Shown one piece after another: positions 1 through 5,402 of a stretch of 5,434 nucleotides of DNA; position 1 is the first letter of the stretch, and each line of letters starts with the position of its first letter. This stretch comes from an uncultured Eubacteriales bacterium. Its GTDB lineage: Bacteria; Bacillota_A; Clostridia; Lachnospirales; Cellulosilyticaceae. Under the pieces are notes generated by a model. That model saw only the letters and a list, made by a program, of their open reading frames with translations. It searched no databases and was not told the DNA's origin. Where the stretch lies: assembly GCA_900556665.1 (NCBI GenBank), contig USPX01000151.1, forward strand, positions 1 to 5,434. The letters run 5' to 3'. Both the position numbers and the translations under genes were made by a program.

Positions 1-68
1 CACTTTCTGATGAAGGAGATTTTATTTTTGCTTAAGTTAGCGGCTGAACAGTTACTATCATTTTAAAA
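1..68. other. Intergenic tail downstream of the cellulase gene
   Basis: This is the short stretch after the cellulase stop codon. I see no coding region. On the minus strand, where the cellulase terminator should lie, I find no convincing stem followed by a U-run, so that terminator is probably beyond the left edge. On the plus strand a 5-bp stem (CTTTC, loop TGAT, GAAGG) precedes a T-rich stretch and could be the weak terminator of a converging gene outside the window. That reading is speculative. Confidence 0.3.
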
Positions 69-2066
69 TTATTTACATGTTACAACTGTATTACCTGCTT
101 TAAATCCTGAGATACTACTCCAATCTGTATTAGCCATACGTGTTTGAATTGTAACTGTTCCAGCATTTAGTTTTAATACAACGCTGTTACTAAATGTGAT
201 TTCAACATAATTTCCATTACTGTCTTTGCCAAATGTTGTTTTTACATCTGATGTTAATGCTTGATACCAAGGTGCTTCATTTAATTGAGCTGCTGCATGA
301 TCACAGAATAATTGCATTGTACTATTACCATCTTTACTAAAGTATTGACGAATTGTTACTTTTGATAAGTCTATAGCTTGTGAGCCTGTTGCTGTAATAG
401 TATATACTTGACCAATAGATGTTCCGCTTTCTTGTGTTGTAACACTTACATTAACACCATCTGCTGTTTGGCCTGGATTTGTTGTTTCTCCTCCTGGATT
501 TGTTGTTTCTCCCCCTGGATTCGTTGTTTCTCCCCCTGGATTCGTTGTTTCTCCTCCTGGATTTGTTGTTTCTCCTCCTGGATTCGTTGTTTCTCCTCCT
601 GGATTCGTTGTTTCTCCTCCTGGATTTGTTGTTTCTCCCCCTGGATTTGTTGTTCCTCCTGGTTTGATTTCACTAATCTTACCATCTGTAATGATACCTG
701 CAAGAGCCATTACTAAACCTGCATTGTAATCAATACCAACTTCTGTTTCTGTATATTTATTTGGATCATTTGAATATGAATCACCTTCTCCTGGTCCTCC
801 TACTAATGCACCTACTAATACATTTTTTGCATCTTTCATATGGTTATTATCATTGAATCCTTGATAACCATTAGCTGCTCTATGGTGTGGTTTTGATGGA
901 TATTTATTGCCAAAACCAATTACATATGACATACTACTTGGATTATCACCTAAGATATAATTAATTTGACTCATTGCTAAATCTTTAGCTTTTGAATCTC
1001 CTGATATATTGTAATATTGCATTGCAATAGCTGATGCTGCTGCAGCATATCTTAATGATCCCCAACTATTTCTTATTTTTAATCCACCTGCTGTAGGAGT
1101 CATGTTATACCAATAGTTCATATTGTATTCTACTGCATCCTTATATTTTTCATTTTTTGTTATTTTATATAATTCAACAGTTGTTGGTATATTCATATCA
1201 TCCCAACACATAACCCAATCACTTTGTGCTGGTTTACTTAGATTTTCTGGTGATTGTATGTATTTCTCAGCATCGGCTAAGTATTTAGATTCATTAGTTG
1301 CTCTATATAACCATGTTGCTGCCCATGCTAAATCATCTTTGTAGCTCTTGCTTTCATAGAAGCTTTGGAATGGTGCAATTCCCTTATTAGATGTTCCTAA
1401 AACATATAATGATTTAGCTGCATTTAAGCATTTTTCAGCATATTCAGGATCTCTATCTTTACTATTAAGATACATAATACTTAATGCTGCTGAAGCTCCA
1501 CCAGCAATATCTGAACCTGGTGTACCTGAATTAATTACAAATTGAACAGATCTATCTCCTTGTTTTTCTGGAACCCCCCAATAACTATGGTCAGTATTTC
1601 CATCACCTATTTGATAATAGAATGTATTAGCATTTGGATGACATTTTAATAAATAGTCTGTAACATATTTTAATGTGTCATACATTTTATCAGAGTTACC
1701 TGCTTTTTCGAATGCTTCTCTGTAATCAAGATAACTCCATCCAAGAACTGATGCTGCATAGTTTTGTGTGATACCGAATTTTACATGGTCACCACAGTCA
1801 TGGAATCCACCTGTTAAATCTAATCCTTTATCTTTACCATCATTAACGTGGCATGCACTACGCCAGCTAAGCTCATTGTTATCAGCTACATCTTTACCAC
1901 ATTTATTCGCATCGTAGAAAATAACACTCTTTTCTAATGCATCATTATAATTAAATTCTGCTGCAGTTGATGATGCCATTAATGGCATTCCTGCAAATAT
2001 TGATAATAATGTAGTAAGACTTAAGAAATATGCCCCTTGCTTTCTCATTCTTTTTAAAAGTTTCAT
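69..2066 (-). CDS. Secreted GH9 endoglucanase (cellulase) with Thr/Pro/Gly linker and C-terminal CBM3
   Basis: This 665-residue secreted enzyme is predicted to hydrolyse beta-1,4-glucosidic bonds of cellulose by the inverting GH9 mechanism. Residues 1-36 are a signal peptide: MKLLKRMRKQ, a hydrophobic core at 12-29, and cleavage near STAA/EF. The (alpha/alpha)6 catalytic domain spans about 37-462. It shows the DCGDH motif with D90 and D93 as candidate catalytic-base Asp residues, the SKPHHR substrate-site motif at 391-396, and TETEVGIDYNAG at 439-450 with E442 as catalytic acid. C91 replaces the usual Ala of DAGDH. A repeated PGGETTN linker (468-532) leads to a CBM3 at about 537-665. This carries the five planar-strip residues of crystalline-cellulose-binding CBM3a: D589, H590, Y601, R643 and W649. 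There is no dockerin, SLH domain or sortase signal, so it is probably a freely released enzyme. There is no CBM3c fused directly to the catalytic domain, so processivity cannot be inferred. The start is fixed by AGGAGG 8 nt upstream and by the signal peptide. Confidence 0.95.
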   Translation of the reverse strand: MKLLKRMRKQGAYFLSLTTLLSIFAGMPLMASSTAAEFNYNDALEKSVIFYDANKCGKDVADNNELSWRSACHVNDGKDKGLDLTGGFHDCGDHVKFGITQNYAASVLGWSYLDYREAFEKAGNSDKMYDTLKYVTDYLLKCHPNANTFYYQIGDGNTDHSYWGVPEKQGDRSVQFVINSGTPGSDIAGGASAALSIMYLNSKDRDPEYAEKCLNAAKSLYVLGTSNKGIAPFQSFYESKSYKDDLAWAATWLYRATNESKYLADAEKYIQSPENLSKPAQSDWVMCWDDMNIPTTVELYKITKNEKYKDAVEYNMNYWYNMTPTAGGLKIRNSWGSLRYAAAASAIAMQYYNISGDSKAKDLAMSQINYILGDNPSSMSYVIGFGNKYPSKPHHRAANGYQGFNDNNHMKDAKNVLVGALVGGPGEGDSYSNDPNKYTETEVGIDYNAGLVMALAGIITDGKISEIKPGGTTNPGGETTNPGGETTNPGGETTNPGGETTNPGGETTNPGGETTNPGGETTNPGGETTNPGQTADGVNVSVTTQESGTSIGQVYTITATGSQAIDLSKVTIRQYFSKDGNSTMQLFCDHAAAQLNEAPWYQALTSDVKTTFGKDSNGNYVEITFSNSVVLKLNAGTVTIQTRMANTDWSSISGFKAGNTVVTCK
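471..665 (-). repeat. 21-bp minisatellite encoding the (NPGGETT) linker of the cellulase
   Basis: Eight 21-bp units lie in tandem (plus-strand starts 481, 502, 523, 544, 565, 586, 607, 628). They encode eight NPGGETT heptapeptides (residues 474-529) and are flanked by partial units KPGGTT and NPG. The units differ only at two positions (12 and 21, T or C), and both changes are synonymous. Two pairs of neighbours are identical (502/523 and 565/586), consistent with recent slippage or unequal-crossover duplication. The peptide is a flexible, extended, potentially glycosylated linker typical of bacterial multidomain glycoside hydrolases. Unit number is likely to vary between strains. Confidence 0.93.
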
Positions 2067-2074
2067 CCTTAATT

Positions 2075-2080
2075 CCTCCT
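2075..2080 (-). promoter_or_regulatory. Ribosome binding site of the GH9 cellulase
   Basis: AGGAGG on the minus strand, a perfect anti-SD match, lies 8 nt before the ATG ending at 2066. It fixes the start codon and predicts efficient translation. Confidence 0.9.
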
Positions 2081-2160
2081 ATACAATTTTAAATATTTAA
2101 CCCCTTACTCTTTCTTACAAATTGTTTCTCTTTATTTTTTATCTATCTGAATCTGATTAC

Positions 2161-2254
2161 ATTATAAGACTTATTCACTATTACATGTTTAAAAATGATT
2201 AACATGTAAAATTTTGTGCTATAACATTATACTTTTACTTTTAATCCATAAAAA
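2161..2254 (-). promoter_or_regulatory. Candidate promoter region of the GH9 cellulase
   Basis: Two perfect TATAAT hexamers occur on the minus strand, at 2161-2166 and 2226-2231. Neither has a good -35 box. The distal one has TTTTTA (2249-2254) at 17-bp spacing, made from the U-tract of the preceding terminator. For the proximal one the -35 position is occupied by the ACATGT inverted repeat, so that promoter may depend on an activator or be blocked by a repressor there. The 5' leader would be roughly 90-150 nt. The boxes are read by eye and are common in AT-rich DNA. Confidence 0.45.
2181..2209. promoter_or_regulatory. 29-bp inverted repeat, candidate operator upstream of the cellulase
   Basis: TTACATGTT (2181-2189) and its exact complement AACATGTAA (2201-2209) are separated by 11 nt. 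Each arm contains the palindrome ACATGT, and the two palindromes are 20 bp apart centre to centre, about two helical turns. The element lies between the two candidate -10 boxes and covers the -35 position of the proximal one. This geometry suits a dimeric or tetrameric regulator. There is no following T-run, so a terminator is unlikely. The regulator is unknown. Confidence 0.5.
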
Positions 2255-2300
2255 AATACGCAATATCACGAATTTAAATTCGTATATTACGCATTTTTTG
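2250..2300 (-). terminator. Intrinsic terminator of the symporter gene, possibly bidirectional
   Basis: On the minus strand, 36 nt after the symporter stop codon, the RNA can fold a 19-bp stem (arms 2276-2294 and 2256-2275). The stem has one bulged G and two G-U pairs, its apex is the self-complementary AAATTT, and seven U residues follow (A-run 2250-2256 on the plus strand). The other side also carries an A/T-run (2294-2299), so it could work in both directions. It separates the symporter unit from the cellulase unit. Confidence 0.85.
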
Positions 2301-2335
2301 TTTAGATTTAACCAAAATCAACTTAAATCAATCAT

Positions 2336-3694
2336 CTATTTTACTTTATCTAGATGCTCCATATATTTTTTAGTTTCTTTTACAACTACGCCTGATAAAC
2401 AAATTAAACCGATTAAGTTTGGTAATGCCATAAGTCCATTTACGATATCTGCAAGTGTCCAGATAACTTCTAATTGAATAAATCCACCTAAAGCTACCAT
2501 TATTAAAAATATAATTCTATAAGCTGTAATGCCTTTTACACCCATTAAATATTCAAGGCAACGTTCACCATAATAGCACCAACCTAAAATTGTTGTGAAT
2601 GCAAAAAGTGTTAAACAGATAGTAATTAAAATTGGTCCCGCTGTTGGTAATACCTGAGCAAATGCGTCCTGTGTCATAACTGCTCCAGCATGCTCACCTT
2701 GCCATACACCTGTTACAATAAGTGTTAAACCTGTTAATGTACAAATAATAATTGTATCAATAAATGTACCTGTCATAGAGATAAGCCCTTGTTCTGCAGG
2801 CCATTCCGTTTTTGCTGCCGCTGCTGCAATTGGCGCACTACCAAGGCCCGATTCATTAGAAAATACCCCACGAGCAATACCTGATTGAATTGCTTTAGCA
2901 ACTATCGCTCCTGTAAATCCACCTATAGCTGCTGTTCCTGTAAAAGCACCCTTAAAAATCATACCTAACGCAGGAATAATTTGATCTCCATTACTTACTA
3001 AGATAATAAGTGTAAAAATAATATATGTAATTGCCATAAATGGAACAACCTTTTCTGCTACTTTAGAAATAGCTTGAATTCCACCAAATACAATAATTCC
3101 AATTAATACTGCTACAATAATACTTGTGACTCTAGTATCTACACCTAATGTAGATTGCAAACTTGATGCAATTGAATTAACTTGTGAAAACGTACCTATA
3201 CCAAGTAATGCAACCAAGATACCACTTACTGCAAAGAATACTGCTAAGAATTTAGTAAACCCTTTAAGTTTATCACTAAGTCCTTTTTCGATATAATACA
3301 TTGGTCCACCTGATACTTGACCATTTGCATCGATTGTTCGATATTTAATAGCTAATACACCTTCTGCATATTTAGTCGCCATCCCAAAGAATGCTGCTAC
3401 CCACATCCAAAATAATGCCCCTGGGCCACCAGCGCTAATTGCTGTTGCTACACCTACGATATTTCCTGTACCAACAGTTGCCGCAAGTGCTGTACATAAA
3501 GCACCAAAACTATTAATATCACCTGTTCCATTATTTTCAGCTTTAAAAATTAATTTAAAAGCCTTTGGTAATTTAACAATTTGTATGAGACCTAATCTTA
3601 CAGTAAATAAAATCCCTGTACCTACTAATAATACTAAGAGTGGTGGGCCCCATACCCAATTATTAATCATCTTTAAAATTCCTAAAATATCCAT
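2336..3694 (-). CDS. agcS: AGCS-family sodium:alanine/glycine symporter
   Basis: This 452-residue polytopic inner-membrane protein imports a small neutral amino acid (alanine or glycine) coupled to Na+ or H+. Family hallmarks are unmistakable: GTGNIVGVATAISAGGPGA at about 75-93, GGPMYYIEKGL at 129-139, and the signature RGVFSNESGLGSAP at 275-288. About ten or eleven hydrophobic segments are visible from residue 17 to about 437, followed by a charged cytoplasmic tail. Length is normal for the family. The reading frame stays open upstream to an ATG at 3772, but I start at 3694. MDILG is the usual N-terminus, GGGAG (3704-3708) lies 9 nt upstream, and the 26 extra residues would overlap the riboswitch expression platform. 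A tandem glycine riboswitch precedes the gene, which favours glycine as substrate or signal. Whether alanine, glycine or both are carried cannot be told from the sequence. Confidence 0.95.
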   Translation of the reverse strand: MDILGILKMINNWVWGPPLLVLLVGTGILFTVRLGLIQIVKLPKAFKLIFKAENNGTGDINSFGALCTALAATVGTGNIVGVATAISAGGPGALFWMWVAAFFGMATKYAEGVLAIKYRTIDANGQVSGGPMYYIEKGLSDKLKGFTKFLAVFFAVSGILVALLGIGTFSQVNSIASSLQSTLGVDTRVTSIIVAVLIGIIVFGGIQAISKVAEKVVPFMAITYIIFTLIILVSNGDQIIPALGMIFKGAFTGTAAIGGFTGAIVAKAIQSGIARGVFSNESGLGSAPIAAAAAKTEWPAEQGLISMTGTFIDTIIICTLTGLTLIVTGVWQGEHAGAVMTQDAFAQVLPTAGPILITICLTLFAFTTILGWCYYGERCLEYLMGVKGITAYRIIFLIMVALGGFIQLEVIWTLADIVNGLMALPNLIGLICLSGVVVKETKKYMEHLDKVK

Positions 3695-3740
3695 AAAAAA
3701 ATACTCCCTTCTTTTAATTAAAAATTTAAAGTAGAGGAGT
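3695..3740 (-). promoter_or_regulatory. Expression-platform hairpin: terminator-like and masking the symporter SD
   Basis: In the minus-strand RNA, ACUCCU (3735-3740) can pair with GGGAGU (3703-3708). An inner CUUU/AAAG helix extends the stem. The 3' arm contains the GGGAG ribosome binding site of the symporter. One A, then seven U residues (3695-3701), and then the AUG follow at once. The same hairpin could therefore stop transcription or hide the SD. It is the natural output element for the glycine riboswitch upstream. Pairing was done by hand, and stability was not calculated. Confidence 0.55.
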
Positions 3741-3889
3741 TCCTTAAGTTTATAGACTATTGCTTGATACATAATACTATTAACCTATCGCCAAATAAAA
3801 TAAATACAATTTTATTAAACGCAAATAAATCCTAAACTATTTTATCTACACTTAGGTTATCATATTACTGTCATATATTATGTATTGTG

Positions 3890-4070
3890 CTCTGTCCTTT
3901 TGCCTGAGAGATTAAGCAAAATGCTTTTGCCCCTTCGGCGCCCATAACTTGAGTCTCTCCAGAGTCCGTCTGCCATGCAGTTCTCGCTTTTCTAAGCACC
4001 TGAGAGTGTTACTCCTTCGGTGGATCCTTCTAACCTTAACTTTTAATGTCATTTAGATCGCTCTTCTGTA
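3890..4070 (-). promoter_or_regulatory. Tandem glycine riboswitch (two aptamers)
   Basis: The minus-strand RNA contains the glycine-riboswitch core twice. Aptamer 1 (about 4070-3961) has GAAGAG, then CCGAAGGAGUAAC and CUCUCAGG, then a variable stem with CUGC/GCAG and the linker GACGGACUCU. Aptamer 2 (about 3960-3890) has GGAGAG, GGGCGCCGAAGGGGCAAAAG, then CUCUCAGGCAAAAGGACAG. The two are joined by the usual short linker. The conserved cores match the known family very closely. It lies about 195 nt upstream of the symporter start and is preceded by its own promoter. Glycine riboswitches before transporters have been described as OFF switches and those before the glycine cleavage operon as ON switches, so repression by glycine is expected here but not shown by the sequence. 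Confidence 0.96.
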
Positions 4071-4096
4071 TAGCTTCATCCGGTTATGTTAGATTA

Positions 4097-4125
4097 ATCT
4101 TATAATACAAAAAAAATAAAGTCAA
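4097..4125 (-). promoter_or_regulatory. Promoter of the riboswitch-symporter transcription unit
   Basis: On the minus strand TTGACT (4120-4125) is followed at 17 bp by TAAGAT (4097-4102). An overlapping TATAAG (4099-4104) would give 15-bp spacing. Initiation is expected near 4090, about 20 nt before the first aptamer. The -35 box lies inside the terminator stem of the preceding gene. Confidence 0.6.
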
Positions 4126-4164
4126 CAAATTTATGTTGCTTGACATCATTTGTTAACTTTATTT
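4109..4164 (-). terminator. Strong intrinsic terminator of the metallophosphoesterase gene
   Basis: The arms 4148-4164 and 4114-4130 form 17 continuous pairs in the minus-strand RNA with a single U-G wobble. The apical loop contains a further AUGU/ACAU helix. Eight U residues follow (A-run 4109-4116 on the plus strand). It starts about 12 nt after the stop codon. The A-rich opposite side makes bidirectional function possible. Confidence 0.88.
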
Positions 4165-4175
4165 TTTTCTGATTC

Positions 4176-5312
4176 CTATACATTTATTTCATATATAATT
4201 TTATTTGCCTTTAGTTTCTCTTCTATATTATACAACTCACTGTTAGACATTTGATTTACCAAGCATGCTTTTCCATAGTGATAAATACTATATATAGGTT
4301 TTACGCTATATAAACTTTCTAAAAATGATATTTCAAACCATCTAAGCTTTTCTTGACATATATTTACTTCTTGCTCTATATATTTTTTAATTTCTGATGT
4401 AATTTCACCAATATACCATTGCTGTCCACTTTTTTCACAGCATTTAATTCTTCTGCATTTTAGATAGAATAGTAATTCTTTTATTTTTTCTTTTTCTGTA
4501 GCCCAACAACCTATACTAATATACATTGCTCTGCTAAATCCTAGCTCTAAAATCTCTTGCATAATTTCTTCTTTAAATACTGTAGAATTTTCTTCTTCTG
4601 CCTCATCATAGATATGTAAGTTAATATCTTGTTTTAAATTAACTTCTTCTATTAAATAAGGTTGCTGCACTTTCAATTCTTTTTGTGTATTATAAACCTC
4701 TTTGCATAAAATACTTTCAAATACTATTTTAGGTTTATTTTCCTTTATCTCCAATATAGCAAAATGCCCTCTGTCATTTTTATCTTTCATTAAAGCCCCT
4801 GGCTCTATAATGTTCGTATTAAAAAATGGTTCTTTCGCGTGTGTAAATTGCTGTAAGTGTCCTCCTCCACAGAAAATATAAGTATAACTTTCTCCATCCA
4901 CTATCTTACTTGTACTATGTGCAATTCTCTGTGATATTTCTGCAAATCCATTTAAATGCATCATTAATATTTTAATATTTTCTATTTCAATACTTTTAAT
5001 AGTTGGTAGCTTTTTTAATTTATCTAATGTCTTTTTATCTAACTTATCTCTAGCCCAAGCTAAAGTACCAGTTTGATCCTCCTTTGTACCATTTTCTATT
5101 ATCCTAGCTTCATCATATCCCATAATATTAATAAATCGCTTATCATATAATACTTTCTCAAGTACTTCACAAGGATATGGCCCTTCACTTACAAAATCGC
5201 CTAAGTTTATTACTAATTCAATTTTTTCTTTTTCTATGTAAGCTAAGAATGTATTTAGCATATACAGGTTTGCATGGAGATCTGAAATAATAGCTATTTT
5301 ATTATACGCCAT
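4176..5312 (-). CDS. Metallophosphoesterase-fold protein with degenerate second metal site and unknown C-terminal domain
   Basis: This is a 378-residue soluble protein with no signal peptide or membrane segment. Residues 1 to about 205 match the calcineurin-like phosphoesterase fold of the YfcE/MJ0936-like type: SDLHAN (D11, H13), LGDFVSEGP (D39), WARDKL...LKKLP (86-103), MMH (H119), GGGHLQQF (149-156) and IEPGAL (169-174). The normal GNHD motif reads GYDE (65-68), and the normal GHTH reads GGGH (149-152). The site-1 ligands D11, H13, D39 and H152 and the site-2 His H119 remain, while the site-2 Asn and His appear replaced by Y66 and G150. Activity may be altered or lost, and the substrate is unknown. 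Residues about 210-378 are an unrecognised, Lys/Glu-rich, Cys-containing region beyond the usual family length. It is monocistronic by context. ATG 5312 fits the motif start and has a G-rich SD (GGGGGGAG, 5317-5324) only 4 nt away. Confidence 0.85.
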   Translation of the reverse strand: MAYNKIAIISDLHANLYMLNTFLAYIEKEKIELVINLGDFVSEGPYPCEVLEKVLYDKRFINIMGYDEARIIENGTKEDQTGTLAWARDKLDKKTLDKLKKLPTIKSIEIENIKILMMHLNGFAEISQRIAHSTSKIVDGESYTYIFCGGGHLQQFTHAKEPFFNTNIIEPGALMKDKNDRGHFAILEIKENKPKIVFESILCKEVYNTQKELKVQQPYLIEEVNLKQDINLHIYDEAEEENSTVFKEEIMQEILELGFSRAMYISIGCWATEKEKIKELLFYLKCRRIKCCEKSGQQWYIGEITSEIKKYIEQEVNICQEKLRWFEISFLESLYSVKPIYSIYHYGKACLVNQMSNSELYNIEEKLKANKIIYEINV

Positions 5313-5402
5313 CTTACTCCCCCCTATTTCCCTTTACTATTTATTTTTCGGTGTAACTATAATATATCTTTAAATATTTTATTTAATATTTAAAATATTA
5401 AA
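5313..5402 (-). promoter_or_regulatory. Upstream region of the metallophosphoesterase gene
   Basis: The segment holds the SD GGGGGGAG (5317-5324), an AT-rich possible -10 (TATTAT 5359-5364 or TATATT 5361-5366), and an AT-only inverted repeat, TTAAATATT (5370-5378) with AATATTTAA (5385-5393). No convincing -35 box is seen. A promoter is expected here because a terminator lies just upstream, but the exact boxes are uncertain. Confidence 0.35.

Noticed and set aside
1..30. Plus-strand 5-bp hairpin with following T-rich stretch as a terminator
   Set aside because: Short stem with a G-T pair and an interrupted T-run, at the window edge with no visible gene to serve. Mentioned only as a possibility.
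471..665. Short regularly spaced repeats resembling a CRISPR array
   Set aside because: The units are contiguous 21-mers without spacers and lie in frame inside a coding sequence.
446..703. Minus-strand open frame encoding a Gln/Glu/Lys heptad repeat that looks like a coiled coil
   Set aside because: It is the other frame of the 21-bp linker repeats. A repeat length divisible by three keeps all frames open and makes any frame heptad-periodic. It has no SD and lies inside the well-supported cellulase frame.
408..716. Plus-strand open frames over the linker with Cys/Trp/Phe or Leu-rich repeats
   Set aside because: Antisense shadows of the same repeat array, with no plus-strand promoter or SD and no recognisable protein features.
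1123..1344. Plus-strand open frame of 73 codons inside the cellulase gene
   Set aside because: Antisense to the conserved catalytic domain, with no supporting signals.
2214..2477. Plus-strand open frame of 87 codons across the terminator and the symporter 3' end
   Set aside because: It runs through the intrinsic terminator and is antisense to the symporter, with no SD and no family resemblance.
3695..3772. 26-residue N-terminal extension of the symporter starting at 3772
   Set aside because: No good SD before 3772, the sequence is not typical of the family N-terminus, and it overlaps the riboswitch output hairpin. The start at 3694 has GGGAG at 9 nt.
4079..4106. Plus-strand TATAAT (4101-4106) as a divergent promoter
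   Set aside because: No -35 box at suitable distance and no plus-strand gene downstream. The hexamer is the complement side of the minus-strand promoter and A-rich terminator flank.
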